DNA of 64,000 nucleotides from assembly GCF_026627255.1 (NCBI RefSeq), contig NZ_JAPNLM010000009.1:62001-126000 (forward strand), written 5' to 3'. Below are positions 24,542-33,840 of the stretch, piece by piece. Source of the stretch: Streptomyces antarcticus (GTDB taxonomy: Bacteria; Actinomycetota; Actinomycetes; Streptomycetales; Streptomycetaceae). The translations under genes and the position numbers were made by a program. The notes under the pieces were generated by a model. The model was not told the DNA's origin. It searched no databases and saw nothing but the letters and a program-made list of their open reading frames with translations. Numbering within the stretch: the stretch's first letter is position 1; the number at the start of each line of letters is the position of its first letter.

Positions 24542-26008
24542 CTACTGGCGGGGCAGCGGCTTGCCCGTCGTCGCGTCGAGCACCTCCCGGTCACCCAGCG
24601 GCTGCTGGAGCGTGACCGTCAGCGCCGACTCCTGCGCGATCATGATGCAGGCCTGGCCCGGCTTGTTCGGGGTGTCCGTGATCTTCACCAGGACCGATGC
24701 GGCCTGCTCCCGCGCCTCCACGGCGTACGTGCTGCACGGGCTGCCCCAGAAGTTCACGGTCAGCTTCCGGTCCGCCTCCGCGTACGAGAACCCGGGCACG
24801 GTCCGGCCGTCCTTCGGCCCCGGGGTGCTCTCCTGGGCCGCGGCCGGCTCCGTCACCGTGCGGCCGGGGCCGCCGTCCTTGCCCGCCACCTCGAAGTGCC
24901 ACGCCGGGACCAGGCCCCGCGCGCCGTCCACCGTCCCCGGGGCCAGCCCGAGCACCGCACCCTTGACCGTCTCCGTGCGCGGCGGCTTCACCGGCCGCGG
25001 CTCCGGCTTGCACGGCAGCCTCTCCGCGGTCCCCGGCTGCCCCTCCGGCTCCAGCGGCACCGCGGTCGCGCAGGCGCTCGGCGCCGGGCCGGCGCCGTCC
25101 GAACCGCCCGACCGCGCGTTCAGCCGGGCCAGCGCCTCCACGGCGCCCGTCACCGGCTGCTCGGCCGCCCGTACGGGCGCCTTCAGCTCGCCGCTGCCCG
25201 ACACGACCGACCCGTCGCCGCCCACGCCCACCCGGGTGGACCAGCCCTGCGTGGGCAGGCCGTCGAGCACCGGGTCGGCGGCCACCACCCGCACCGAACC
25301 CTGCGTCAGGCGCGCGTCCGGCTTCGCCCCCGCCTGGCCCGCCGCGGCCAGTACCGGAGCCGCGGCGGCCTTGGCGGCCTCCTCCGGGACCGGCTGCCCG
25401 GAAGCCCCGGCCCCGGCACCGGTGTCGGCGCCGCTCCCGCCGGCCCCCGAGAGGGTCGCGGGCCCGCAGGTGTCCTTGCCGCGCACGCAGTCGTCCCCGA
25501 CACCGTTGCCGGAGCCCGGGTCCCGGCCCTGGAAGCGGGTGAAGTTCCACGTACCCGGGGCCGTACGGGTCACCGTGAGCCGGGGCCCGGAGCCGTCCGC
25601 GGCCTCCCCGGCCAGCCAGGAGTCGCCGGTCAGCCTCGGGGCGCCGGTGATGCCGAGGGCCGCCGCGAGACGGGACACCTCCTCGGCCGTCACCTCGCCG
25701 GACGCGGCGAACGCCGGAGCCGTGGCCGGAGCCTCCGGAAGCTTCACGTCCGCCCGGTAGACCACCCCGCCACCGGCCGGGTCGGGCTCACCGGGCGCGA
25801 TGCCCGGGCCCGTGGGGCTCCCGGCCCCGCGGGGCGCGGAGGCCGCCGTGTCGGCCGTACGGCCTTCCGCGGCGCCGTCGCCGTGGGCGGTGGACGCCCA
25901 GTACGCCGTACCGCCGCCCGCGAGCAGGACGGCGGCCGCGATCGAGCCGATGGCCCAGGCCGGCCGCCGCCGTGTGCCGCGTGATGTGTCGGGTTCTTCG
26001 CTGGTCAC
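24542..26008 (-). CDS. Membrane-anchored secreted protein of unknown function
   Basis: 488 aa. A short cytoplasmic N-terminus with RGTRRRP is followed by one membrane segment (AWAIGSIAAAVLLAGGGTAYWA) and a long Ala/Gly/Pro-rich exported region. The second half has regular beta-type segments and Cys pairs (DDCVRGKDTCGP, ACIMIAQESALTVTLQQPLGDREVLD). No enzymatic motif is seen. GTG 26008 has AGGAG seven bases upstream. It may be co-transcribed with the small gene at 26092. The function is unknown. Confidence 0.82.
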   Translation of the reverse strand: MTSEEPDTSRGTRRRPAWAIGSIAAAVLLAGGGTAYWASTAHGDGAAEGRTADTAASAPRGAGSPTGPGIAPGEPDPAGGGVVYRADVKLPEAPATAPAFAASGEVTAEEVSRLAAALGITGAPRLTGDSWLAGEAADGSGPRLTVTRTAPGTWNFTRFQGRDPGSGNGVGDDCVRGKDTCGPATLSGAGGSGADTGAGAGASGQPVPEEAAKAAAAPVLAAAGQAGAKPDARLTQGSVRVVAADPVLDGLPTQGWSTRVGVGGDGSVVSGSGELKAPVRAAEQPVTGAVEALARLNARSGGSDGAGPAPSACATAVPLEPEGQPGTAERLPCKPEPRPVKPPRTETVKGAVLGLAPGTVDGARGLVPAWHFEVAGKDGGPGRTVTEPAAAQESTPGPKDGRTVPGFSYAEADRKLTVNFWGSPCSTYAVEAREQAASVLVKITDTPNKPGQACIMIAQESALTVTLQQPLGDREVLDATTGKPLPRQ

Positions 26009-26091
26009 CGCATCGCTCCTTCACCCGTCCGTCGTGCTGATACGGGTGTGACGGAACAGACGCCGAAGCGGTTCCCCGCGCTCGCGACCGC

Positions 26092-26331
26092 CTACTGGTC
26101 CCCGTACGCGGCGGTGGCGGCGATGAGGCGGGCCGAGGACGGCGGGACGCTGATCCCGTGGAGCTCCGAGGGCGTCACCCGGACCGGCCGGGGGCCCGCC
26201 GGAACCGCCCAGTGCGGCGCCATCCGGGCGCAGTCGCCCAGCAATCCGGCGAAACCGGGCTGCCGCGAACCTTCCGTGCCGCGCGCGTCGGCGGTGTACT
26301 CGGGGGAGGCGAAACCGTCGGTGTAGGTCAT
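26092..26331 (-). CDS. Small hypothetical protein
   Basis: 79 aa, MTYTDGFASPEYTADARGTEG... ending IAATAAYGDQ. Third-position GC is close to saturated on this strand and the codon choices are typical of the neighbours, which favours it over the ORF on the other strand (26048-26326). No Shine-Dalgarno sequence is obvious before ATG 26331. It lies 83 nt upstream of the secreted-protein gene on the same strand. No domain is recognised. Confidence 0.55.
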   Translation of the reverse strand: MTYTDGFASPEYTADARGTEGSRQPGFAGLLGDCARMAPHWAVPAGPRPVRVTPSELHGISVPPSSARLIAATAAYGDQ

Positions 26332-26463
26332 GGGGGCACCGTAGGCACCACGACTCTCGTGAAGAAAGACCTACTACGGGGTAGTTTCGGCCGGTCGGCT
26401 CAGCGCCCTCGACCGGGTAGTTTTGACTGTCCCCTTGCCGTCCTCAGCAGGAGCGTCCACGCC

Positions 26464-27438
26464 GTGCGCATCGCAGTCACCGGCTCCATCGCCACTGACC
26501 ACCTCATGACCTTCCCCGGCCGTTTCGCCGACCAGCTGGTCGCGGACCAGCTGCACACGGTCTCCCTCTCCTTCCTCGTCGACAACCTCGACGTCCGGCG
26601 GGGCGGTGTCGGCCCGAACATCTGCTTCGGCATGGGGCAGCTCGGCAGCCGCCCGGTCCTGGTCGGCGCCGCCGGCTACGACTTCGACGAGTACCGCGCC
26701 TGGCTGGACCGGCACGGCGTCGACACCGAGTCCGTCCGCATCTCCGAGGTGCTGCACACCGCGCGCTTCGTCTGCACCACGGACGCCGACCACAACCAGA
26801 TCGGCTCCTTCTACACGGGCGCGATGAGCGAGGCCCGTCTGATCGAGCTGAAGGCCGTCGCCGACCGCGTGGGCGGCCTCGACCTCGTCCTGATCGGCGC
26901 GGACGACCCCGAGGCGATGCTGCGCCACACCGAGGAGTGCCGGACGCGCGGGATCCCGTTCGCCGCGGACTTCTCGCAGCAGATCGCCCGCATGGACGGC
27001 GACAACATCCGCACCCTCATGGACGGCGCCACCTTCCTCTTCTCGAACGAGTACGAGAAGGGCCTCATCGAGTCGAAGTCGGGCTGGACCGCCGACGAGA
27101 TCCTCGCCAAGGTCGGCACCCGCGTCACCACCCTCGGATCCAATGGCGTGCGCATCGAGCGCGTCGGCGAGGACCCGATCGTGGTCGGCTGCGCGGAGGA
27201 GAACGCGAAGGTCGACCCGACCGGCGTCGGCGACGCGTTCCGCGCCGGGTTCCTGACCGGGCTCGGCTGGGGCGTCGGCCTGGAGCGGGCGGCCCAGGTC
27301 GGCTGCATGCTGGCGACGCTGGTCATCGAGACGCTCGGCACCCAGGAGTACACCCTGGCGCGGGCGCACTTCATGGAGCGCTTCACCAAGGCCTACGGCG
27401 ACGAGGCAGCCGCCGAGGTCCAGGCGCACCTGGCCTAG
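26464..27438 (+). CDS. PfkB-family carbohydrate/nucleoside kinase
   Basis: 324 aa ribokinase-fold kinase. It shows RIAVTGSIATDHLMTFPG, the substrate-side GGVGPNICFGMGQLGSRPVLVG, and the C-terminal signature DPTGVGDAFRAGFLTGLGWG with catalytic Asp and anion hole. It phosphorylates a sugar or nucleoside hydroxyl with ATP; adenosine kinase or a sugar kinase are both possible. GTG 26464 has AGGAG about ten bases upstream. It is monocistronic, with a strong hairpin after it. Confidence 0.88.
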   Translation: MRIAVTGSIATDHLMTFPGRFADQLVADQLHTVSLSFLVDNLDVRRGGVGPNICFGMGQLGSRPVLVGAAGYDFDEYRAWLDRHGVDTESVRISEVLHTARFVCTTDADHNQIGSFYTGAMSEARLIELKAVADRVGGLDLVLIGADDPEAMLRHTEECRTRGIPFAADFSQQIARMDGDNIRTLMDGATFLFSNEYEKGLIESKSGWTADEILAKVGTRVTTLGSNGVRIERVGEDPIVVGCAEENAKVDPTGVGDAFRAGFLTGLGWGVGLERAAQVGCMLATLVIETLGTQEYTLARAHFMERFTKAYGDEAAAEVQAHLA

Positions 27439-27455
27439 TCACGGCCGCCGTACCC

Positions 27456-27493
27456 GGCCGGACCCCGCCGCGCTCCCGCGGCGGGGTCCGGCC
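27456..27493. terminator. Strong bidirectional hairpin after the PfkB-family gene
   Basis: 17-bp perfect stem (27456-27472 with 27477-27493) and a 4-nt loop, in front of the convergent cysteine desulfurase gene. Confidence 0.85.
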
Positions 27494-27532
27494 GCGTTCC
27501 CGGGCCGGGATCCGGCCGCGTTCCCGCCGGGT

Positions 27533-28912
27533 TCAGACCAGGCGCCGGACCGTGTACGCCACGCCCGCGGGGCGCTGCGCCTCGCCCAGGTAGGCGTGCC
27601 CCCGCATCCCGCACCACGCCGGGATGTCCAGCCGGGCCACCTCGTCGTCCGACAGCACCGTCACGGTCCCGCCCACCGGAACCGTGCCGATGGCCCGCGC
27701 CAGCTCGATCACCGGCTGGGGGCACCGCAGCCCGAGCGCGTCGAGCTCCACGGAGTCCGCCACCGGAGCCACCGCCGGGACCTCGCGCACGCCCAGCTTC
27801 TCCCGTACGCCCGCCACCACGCCCGGCAGCACCTCCAGGAAGCCGTTGACCTCCTCCGCCGTGGTCCCCAGGGGCAGGGACACCCGTACGTTCCCCTCCG
27901 ACAGCACCCCCATCGCCCGCAGCACGTGACTGGGGGTCAGCGTGGAGCTGGTGCACGAGGAGCCCGAGGAGACCGAGTAGCCGGCCCGGTCCAGCTCGTG
28001 CAGCAGGCTCTCGCCGTCGACGTACAGACACGAGAACGTGACCAGGTGGGGGAGCCGGCGGTCCGCGTCGCCGGCCACCTCCACGTCCGGCACCAGCCGG
28101 ACCACCCGCCGCCGGATCCGGTCGACCAGGACCCGCAGCCGGGCGGCCTCCGCCTCCGCCTCCGCCCGCACCGCCCGCAGCGAGGCCGCCGCCGCCACGA
28201 TCGCGGGCAGGTTGGCGAAGCCGGGGGAGCGGCCCGACTCCCGTTCGTCCGCCGGGTGTTGCGGGGAGAACCGGACCCCCTTGCGCACGGCCAGCAGCCC
28301 CACCCCCGGCGGGCCGCCCCACTTGTGCGCGCTGGCCGCGAGAACCGACCAGCCGCCCTCCACCGGCCCCCAGCCCAGCGACTGCGCCGCGTCCACGAGC
28401 AGCGGCACCCCGGCCGCCGCGCACACCTCGGCCACCTCGGCCACCGGCTGGACCGTGCCCACCTCGTGGTTGGCCGACTGGAGGCAGGCCAGCGCGGTGG
28501 AGGCGCCGAGCGCCCCGCGGTAACCGGCCGCCGTCACCGCGCCCAGCCGGTCCACCGGGACCTCGGTGACCGAGCCGCCCGCCGCCTCGTGCGCCGCCGC
28601 CGCATGGAGTACAGAACTGTGTTCGACCGCCGACACCACCAGATGGCCCCCGACGCGCCGGCGGCCCGCGAGGACCCCGGCGACACCCGTGTGAACCGCG
28701 TGGGTCCCCGAAGGAGTGAACACGAGCTCGTCCGCCCGGCACCCCACGGCCTCCGCCGCCGCCTCCCGCGCCGCGTCCAGCAACAGCCTGGCGCGCCTGC
28801 CCTCCCGGTACAGGCGGGCCGGATCGGCCCAGCCCTCGTCGAGGGAGGCCCGAAGCGCCTGCCGGGCCACGGGGTGCAGGGGGGCGGCGGACGCGCTGTC
28901 GAAGTACGGCAT
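27533..28912 (-). CDS. Cysteine desulfurase fused to a TusA-like sulfur carrier
   Basis: 459 aa. Residues 1 to about 370 are a class-V PLP desulfurase: AVEHSSV, SANHEVGTVQP, LVDAAQS, Lys in ASAHKWGGPPG, and catalytic Cys in SSGSSCTSSTLTPSHVL. Residues about 385-459 are a TusA/SirA domain with DALGLRCPQPVIELARAI (sulfur-carrying Cys) and AWCGMRGHAYLG. The fusion would pass persulfide sulfur within one protein, for tRNA thiolation or cofactor sulfur. ATG 28912 gives MPYFDSASAAPLHP, a normal family start. It is transcribed divergently from ctaC. Confidence 0.9.
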   Translation of the reverse strand: MPYFDSASAAPLHPVARQALRASLDEGWADPARLYREGRRARLLLDAAREAAAEAVGCRADELVFTPSGTHAVHTGVAGVLAGRRRVGGHLVVSAVEHSSVLHAAAAHEAAGGSVTEVPVDRLGAVTAAGYRGALGASTALACLQSANHEVGTVQPVAEVAEVCAAAGVPLLVDAAQSLGWGPVEGGWSVLAASAHKWGGPPGVGLLAVRKGVRFSPQHPADERESGRSPGFANLPAIVAAAASLRAVRAEAEAEAARLRVLVDRIRRRVVRLVPDVEVAGDADRRLPHLVTFSCLYVDGESLLHELDRAGYSVSSGSSCTSSTLTPSHVLRAMGVLSEGNVRVSLPLGTTAEEVNGFLEVLPGVVAGVREKLGVREVPAVAPVADSVELDALGLRCPQPVIELARAIGTVPVGGTVTVLSDDEVARLDIPAWCGMRGHAYLGEAQRPAGVAYTVRRLV

Positions 28913-29195
28913 CCGGCCACGCTAACCGGAGGCCGGAGGGAGCCGAGGTCAGGGGTCGTCAGATGTCTTCCGCAGACGCCCCCTCAGGGCCATTCGCACC
29001 GTCCCCCGGACGGCGGAACCACCCCTTCGGGGTCAGTAGCGGCGCGTTGGGCACCCTCCCCGCGCGACCCCAAATAGCGTCCAGTAGGGTTTGCTCCGCA
29101 TAAACATCCAAACCCCTGCCTGCGTCAGGGCCGGCGACCGACCCGAACACGGCCGCGGCCGGCCGCGCGGGCCGAGACTCTCGGGAAGGCGCTAC

Positions 29196-30224
29196 GTGAG
29201 TCCCTACGGCTCCGACCGCTCGCCGCGGCGCCCGATGCGGCGGAAGCTGCTGCAGGCGCTGACTGCGGGCGTGGTCCTGGCGACCGCCACTGGTTGCACC
29301 TCGCTTACCTGGAAAGACTTTCCCCGCCTCGGAATGCCGACTCCGGTAACCGAGGAGGCTCCGCGGATCCTCTCCCTGTGGCAGGGATCCTGGGCGGCCG
29401 CGCTCATCACGGGCGTCCTGGTGTGGGGCCTGATCATCTGGAGCGTCATCTTCCACCGGCGCAGCCGGACGAAGATCGAGGTTCCGGCGCAGACCCGGTA
29501 CAACATGCCCATCGAGGCGCTGTACACCGTGGTCCCGCTGATCATCGTCTCCGTGCTCTTCTACTTCACCGCGCGTGACGAGTCGAAGCTGCTCGCCCTC
29601 ACCCCCAAGCCGGCGCACACGATCAACGTGGTCGGCTTCCAGTGGAGCTGGGGCTTCAACTACGTCGAGGACGTCGACGGCGACGCCGCCACCCCCAAGC
29701 CGAGGGCGCTGCCCAAGGCGGAGGGTGCGAACGAGGCCGAGCCGCAGACGATGACGCAGGTCCCCAAGGAGCTCGCCTCCATCCCGGACCGCTTCACCAA
29801 GGACTTCCCGGCCGGCGCCGAGGGCGTCTACCAGAAGGGTGTCCCCGGCGACCGCAACCCGCAGACGGGGAACCCGGGGCCGACCCTCTTCCTGCCCAAG
29901 GGCGAGAAGGTCCGCTTCATCCTGTCGTCCAACGACGTCATCCACTCCTTCTGGGTGGTCCCGTTCCTGTTCAAGCAGGACGTCATTCCGGGCCACACCA
30001 ACGTCTTCGAGGTCACCCCGACCCAAGAAGGCACCTTCATGGGCAAGTGTGCCGAGCTCTGCGGCGTCGACCACTCCCGGATGCTCTTCAACGTCAAGGT
30101 GGTCTCGCCCGAGAAGTACCGGGCGCACCTGAAGGAGCTTGCGGAGAAGGGGCAGACCGGTTTCCTCCCGGCCGGCATCAAGCAGACCGACCCGGCCCGG
30201 AACGCGGAGACGAATAAACTGTGA
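29196..30224 (+). CDS. ctaC: Cytochrome c oxidase subunit II
   Basis: 342 aa. The N-terminus is a lipoprotein-type signal (MRRKLLQALTAGVVLATATGC), followed by two membrane segments (WAAALITGVLVWGLIIWSVIF and YTVVPLIIVSVLFYF) and the CuA domain: VIHSFWV and KCAELCGVDHSRMLF hold the His, two Cys and Met ligands. It receives electrons from the diheme cytochrome QcrC. An insertion of about 50 aa (DAATPKPRALPK...) follows the VGFQWSWGFNY motif. GTG 29196 has GGGAAGG upstream. The stop overlaps ctaD as GTGA. The 283-nt region upstream (28913-29195) holds both divergent promoters; no other gene is seen. Confidence 0.96.
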   Translation: MSPYGSDRSPRRPMRRKLLQALTAGVVLATATGCTSLTWKDFPRLGMPTPVTEEAPRILSLWQGSWAAALITGVLVWGLIIWSVIFHRRSRTKIEVPAQTRYNMPIEALYTVVPLIIVSVLFYFTARDESKLLALTPKPAHTINVVGFQWSWGFNYVEDVDGDAATPKPRALPKAEGANEAEPQTMTQVPKELASIPDRFTKDFPAGAEGVYQKGVPGDRNPQTGNPGPTLFLPKGEKVRFILSSNDVIHSFWVVPFLFKQDVIPGHTNVFEVTPTQEGTFMGKCAELCGVDHSRMLFNVKVVSPEKYRAHLKELAEKGQTGFLPAGIKQTDPARNAETNKL

Positions 30225-31957
30225 GCATCCTCAACGAATCCCAGGGTGCCGCCGCAGCTGACTCGTACGAGAACGAGCTGCCGGTACGGCGCAAGCAGCC
30301 GGGCAACGTGGTCATCAAGTGGCTCACCACCACCGACCACAAGACCATCGGCACGATGTACCTGGTCACCTCGTTCGTGTTCTTCATCATCGGCGGGATC
30401 ATGGCGCTCGTCATGCGCGCCGAGCTGGCCCGTCCGGGCACGCAGATCATGTCGAACGAGCAGTTCAACCAGGCGTTCACGATGCACGGCACGATCATGC
30501 TGCTGATGTTCGCGACACCGCTGTTCGCCGGATTCGCGAACTGGATCATGCCGCTGCAGATCGGCGCGCCCGACGTGGCGTTCCCGCGGCTGAACATGTT
30601 CGCGTACTGGCTGTACCTCTTCGGCTCGACCATCGCGGTGGCCGGCTTCGCGACGCCGAACGGCGCCGCGGACTTCGGCTGGTTCGCCTACTCCCCGCTG
30701 TCGGACGCGGTCCGCTCGCCGGGCATCGGCGCCGACATGTGGATCATGGGGCTGGCCTTCTCGGGCTTCGGCACGATCCTCGGCTCGGTCAACTTCATCA
30801 CCACGATCATCTGCATGCGCGCGCCCGGCATGACGATGTTCCGCATGCCGATCTTCACCTGGAACGTCCTGCTGACCGGTGTCCTGGTCCTGCTGGCCTT
30901 CCCGGTGCTCGCCGCGGCGCTCTTCGCGCTGGAGGCGGACCGCAAGTTCGGTGCGCACGTCTTCGACGCGGCCAACGGCGGCGCCTTGCTGTGGCAGCAC
31001 CTCTTCTGGTTCTTCGGGCACCCAGAGGTGTACATCATCGCGCTGCCGTTCTTCGGCATCATTTCCGAGGTCATCCCGGTCTTCTCCCGCAAGCCGATGT
31101 TCGGCTACATCGGTCTGATCGGTGCGACGATCGCGATCGCCGGCCTCTCGGTGACCGTGTGGGCCCACCACATGTACGTCACCGGCGGTGTGCTGCTGCC
31201 ATTCTTCTCCTTCATGACCTTCCTGATCGCGGTACCGACCGGTGTGAAGTTCTTCAACTGGATCGGCACCATGTGGAAGGGCTCGCTGTCCTTCGAGACA
31301 CCGATGCTCTGGGCCGTCGGCTTCCTGATCACCTTCACCTTCGGTGGTCTGACCGGCGTCATCCTGGCCTCGCCCCCGATGGACTTCCACGTCTCCGACT
31401 CGTACTTCGTCGTCGCGCACTTCCACTACGTCATCTTCGGCACCGTGGTCTTCGCGATGTTCTCCGGCTTCCACTTCTGGTGGCCGAAGTTCACGGGCAA
31501 GATGCTGGACGAGCGCCTCGGCAAGATCACCTTCTGGACGCTGTTCATCGGCTTCCACGGCACCTTCCTGGTGCAGCACTGGCTCGGCACCGAGGGCATG
31601 GCGCGTCGTTACGCGGACTACCTCGACGCCGACGGGTTCACCGCGCTGAACACGATCTCCACGATCAGCTCGTTCCTGCTCGGCCTGTCGATGCTGCCCT
31701 TCATGTACAACGTCTGGAAGACGGCGAAGTACGGGAAGAAGATCGAGGTCGACGACCCCTGGGGCTACGGCCGTTCACTCGAGTGGGCCACGTCCTGCCC
31801 GCCGCCGCGGCACAACTTCCTCACCCTGCCGCGGATCCGTTCCGAGTCCCCGGCGTTCGACCTGCACCACCCGGAAATCGCGGCCCTCGACCACCTCGAG
31901 GACCACCACGGCGTCGGTGCCGCTGCCGTCACCGGTGGCAAGGAGGCCGGCAAGTGA
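30221..31957 (+). CDS. ctaD: Cytochrome c oxidase subunit I
   Basis: 578 aa, 12 membrane segments. Ligands are visible: FTMHGTIMLLMF for heme a, FFGHPEVYII (cross-linked His-Tyr region), WAHHMYVTGG for CuB, and VVAHFHYVIFGTVV for hemes a3 and a. It catalyses oxygen reduction and proton pumping. GTG 30221 overlaps the ctaC stop. Its own stop overlaps ctaF, so ctaC-ctaD-ctaF is one coupled operon. Confidence 0.97.
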   Translation: MSILNESQGAAAADSYENELPVRRKQPGNVVIKWLTTTDHKTIGTMYLVTSFVFFIIGGIMALVMRAELARPGTQIMSNEQFNQAFTMHGTIMLLMFATPLFAGFANWIMPLQIGAPDVAFPRLNMFAYWLYLFGSTIAVAGFATPNGAADFGWFAYSPLSDAVRSPGIGADMWIMGLAFSGFGTILGSVNFITTIICMRAPGMTMFRMPIFTWNVLLTGVLVLLAFPVLAAALFALEADRKFGAHVFDAANGGALLWQHLFWFFGHPEVYIIALPFFGIISEVIPVFSRKPMFGYIGLIGATIAIAGLSVTVWAHHMYVTGGVLLPFFSFMTFLIAVPTGVKFFNWIGTMWKGSLSFETPMLWAVGFLITFTFGGLTGVILASPPMDFHVSDSYFVVAHFHYVIFGTVVFAMFSGFHFWWPKFTGKMLDERLGKITFWTLFIGFHGTFLVQHWLGTEGMARRYADYLDADGFTALNTISTISSFLLGLSMLPFMYNVWKTAKYGKKIEVDDPWGYGRSLEWATSCPPPRHNFLTLPRIRSESPAFDLHHPEIAALDHLEDHHGVGAAAVTGGKEAGK

Positions 31958-32352
31958 AGATCCAGGGCAAGATGTTCCTCTGGCTCTCCTTCTTCATCCT
32001 GATCATGGCCGTCGTGTACGGCGTGTGGTCGAAGGAGCCCGTAGGCACCACCGCGCTCTTCCTGGCCTTCGGGCTGAGCGTGATGATCGGCTACTACCTG
32101 GCCTTCACGGCCAAGCGCGTCGACGAGATGGCCCAGGACAACCTGGAGGCCGACGTCGCCGACGAGGCCGGCGAGCTGGGGTTCTTCGCCCCGCACAGCT
32201 GGCAGCCGCTCTCACTGGCCATCGGTGGCGCGCTCGCCTTCTGCGGCGTCATCTTCGGCTGGTGGCTCATGTACTTCTCGGCACCGGTCATCCTGATCGG
32301 CCTGTGGGGCTGGGTGTACGAGTACTACCGCGGTGAGAACCAGAACCAGTAG
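31954..32352 (+). CDS. ctaF: Cytochrome c oxidase subunit IV (actinobacterial type)
   Basis: 132 aa, with four hydrophobic segments (FLWLSFFILIMAVVYGVW, TALFLAFGLSVMIGYYLAF, LSLAIGGALAFCGVIFGWWL, VILIGLWGWVYEYY). This small subunit is specific to the actinobacterial aa3 oxidase. GTG 31954 overlaps the ctaD stop by 4 nt. A strong terminator follows. Confidence 0.93.
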   Translation: MKIQGKMFLWLSFFILIMAVVYGVWSKEPVGTTALFLAFGLSVMIGYYLAFTAKRVDEMAQDNLEADVADEAGELGFFAPHSWQPLSLAIGGALAFCGVIFGWWLMYFSAPVILIGLWGWVYEYYRGENQNQ

Positions 32353-32384
32353 CAGCACCCTCGCGACGGCGTCGTGAGGCACCT

Positions 32385-32420
32385 GGGGCCCGGACACCTC
32401 TTCGGAGGGGTCCGGGCCCC
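32385..32420 (+). terminator. Terminator of the ctaCDF operon
   Basis: An 11-bp outer stem and a 4-bp inner stem are separated by one mismatch and capped by a TTCG tetraloop. Confidence 0.85.
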
Positions 32421-32462
32421 TCGTTTGCAGTCATCCCGCGCGCCGTAATTGTCATATCTTCA

Positions 32463-32468
32463 TAGCGT
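32463..32468 (+). promoter_or_regulatory. -10 box for a leaderless L,D-transpeptidase gene
   Basis: TAGCGT lies seven bases before ATG 32476, with no Shine-Dalgarno sequence; the same box precedes cobS and pfkA. Confidence 0.45.
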
Positions 32469-32475
32469 TAGCTCC

Positions 32476-33723
32476 ATGAACCACTCACCGCGTCTTTGGA
32501 CGGTAGTCGGCTGCTCCCTGCTGGTCGCGTCCCTCGGGGCCGGGGCCACCGCGTGCGGATCGGGCGGCGACGATCCGCTGTCCGCCCGCCCGTACGACGC
32601 GGGCGACCAGATCGCCTTCAACCAGGCCCCCGGCGGCCGCCCCGTGGACCCCGACAAGCCCCTCGAGGTCACCGCGAAGGGGGGTGAGGGGCGCATCACC
32701 GACGTGACGGTCGTGGACACCCACGGCCGCCGCCTCGCGGGCGAGCTGTCCGCCAAGGGGGACCGCTGGCACAACACCGTCCCGATGGCCGCCGGCGTCC
32801 GCTACACGGTCACCGTGAGCACCGAGAACGCCAAGGGCGCTCCGGGGCAGCGCACGGCCGCTTTCGAGACCACCCCGGCCAAAGGCGTCCTCAAGGTCGA
32901 ATTCGGCCCTGAGGAGGGCAAGTACGGCGTCGGACAGCCCCTCACGGCCGAACTCAGCGAACCCGTCAAGGACAAGGCCGCCCGCGCCGTCATCGAACGG
33001 GGGCTCGCCGTCGATGTCCCCTCCGGCGTGGAGGGCGCGTGGCACTGGGTCGACGACAAGAAGCTCCACTACCGCCCCAAGGAGTACTGGCCCGCCAACA
33101 CGACCGTCTCCGCACGGAGCAACCTGGAGGGCGTCAGGATCTCCGACCACCTCTACGGCGCCGCGGCCAAGCCGCTGAAGCTGGAGATCGGCGACCGCGT
33201 CGAGGTCACCACCGACGCCTCCTCGCACTACCTCACGTTCCGGCGCAACGGAGAAGTGATCAACAGCATTCCGGTGACCACCGGCAAGCCCGGCTTCTCC
33301 ACCCGCAACGGGGTGAAGGTGGTGCTCGGCAAGCAGTACTTCGTCCAGATGCGCGGGGACACCGTCGGCATCGGCGGCAGCGAGTACTACAACCTGCCCG
33401 TCTACTACGCCACACGCGTCACCTGGAGTGGTGAATACGTCCACGCCGCGCCGTGGTCCGTCGGGTCCCAGGGCTACGCGAACGTCAGCCACGGCTGCAC
33501 GGGCATGAGCACCGGCAACGCCGCCTGGTTCTACGAGAACATCACCGAGGGTGACATCGTCAAGGTGATCAACAGCATCGGCGACGACATGGACATCTTC
33601 GGCAACGGCTTCGGCGACTGGAACATGGACTGGAAGGACTGGCGCCAGGGCAGCGCGCTCCTGAAGGACACCCAGGAGGGCCGCTCCCCGGTCGACCAGA
33701 CCCGCCTGCGGCCGACCGTCTAG
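32476..33723 (+). CDS. L,D-transpeptidase (YkuD) lipoprotein-like protein
   Basis: 415 aa. The signal sequence ends in GAGATAC (possible lipobox Cys). Two Ig-like domains (about residues 45-240) precede the YkuD catalytic domain (about 250-370), which has HYLTFRRNGEVINSIPVTTGKPG and the active site SHGCTGMSTGNAAWFY with catalytic His and Cys. It makes 3-3 cross-links in peptidoglycan outside the membrane. It lies between the ctaCDF operon and ctaE, as an independent gene bounded by terminators. Confidence 0.93.
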   Translation: MNHSPRLWTVVGCSLLVASLGAGATACGSGGDDPLSARPYDAGDQIAFNQAPGGRPVDPDKPLEVTAKGGEGRITDVTVVDTHGRRLAGELSAKGDRWHNTVPMAAGVRYTVTVSTENAKGAPGQRTAAFETTPAKGVLKVEFGPEEGKYGVGQPLTAELSEPVKDKAARAVIERGLAVDVPSGVEGAWHWVDDKKLHYRPKEYWPANTTVSARSNLEGVRISDHLYGAAAKPLKLEIGDRVEVTTDASSHYLTFRRNGEVINSIPVTTGKPGFSTRNGVKVVLGKQYFVQMRGDTVGIGGSEYYNLPVYYATRVTWSGEYVHAAPWSVGSQGYANVSHGCTGMSTGNAAWFYENITEGDIVKVINSIGDDMDIFGNGFGDWNMDWKDWRQGSALLKDTQEGRSPVDQTRLRPTV

Positions 33724-33748
33724 CCCCCGCCCGGCGCAACCCGCCCGT

Positions 33749-33817
33749 GCGGCTCACCCGCCCGTGCGGATCCCCGGTCCGAGAAGACCGGGGATTTCCC
33801 ACGGACGGGTGAGCCGC
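33749..33817. terminator. Long two-part bidirectional hairpin
   Basis: An outer 18-nt stem (33749-33766 with 33800-33817, one mismatch) encloses a perfect 10-bp inner stem (33770-33779 with 33786-33795). It separates two convergent genes. Confidence 0.85.
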
Positions 33818-33840
33818 GGCCCCGTACGGCGCGGTGGCCC

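Noticed and set aside
26048..26326. A 92-aa plus-strand frame
   Set aside because: The overlapping minus-strand frame (26092-26331) has the better third-position GC pattern and more natural amino-acid composition.
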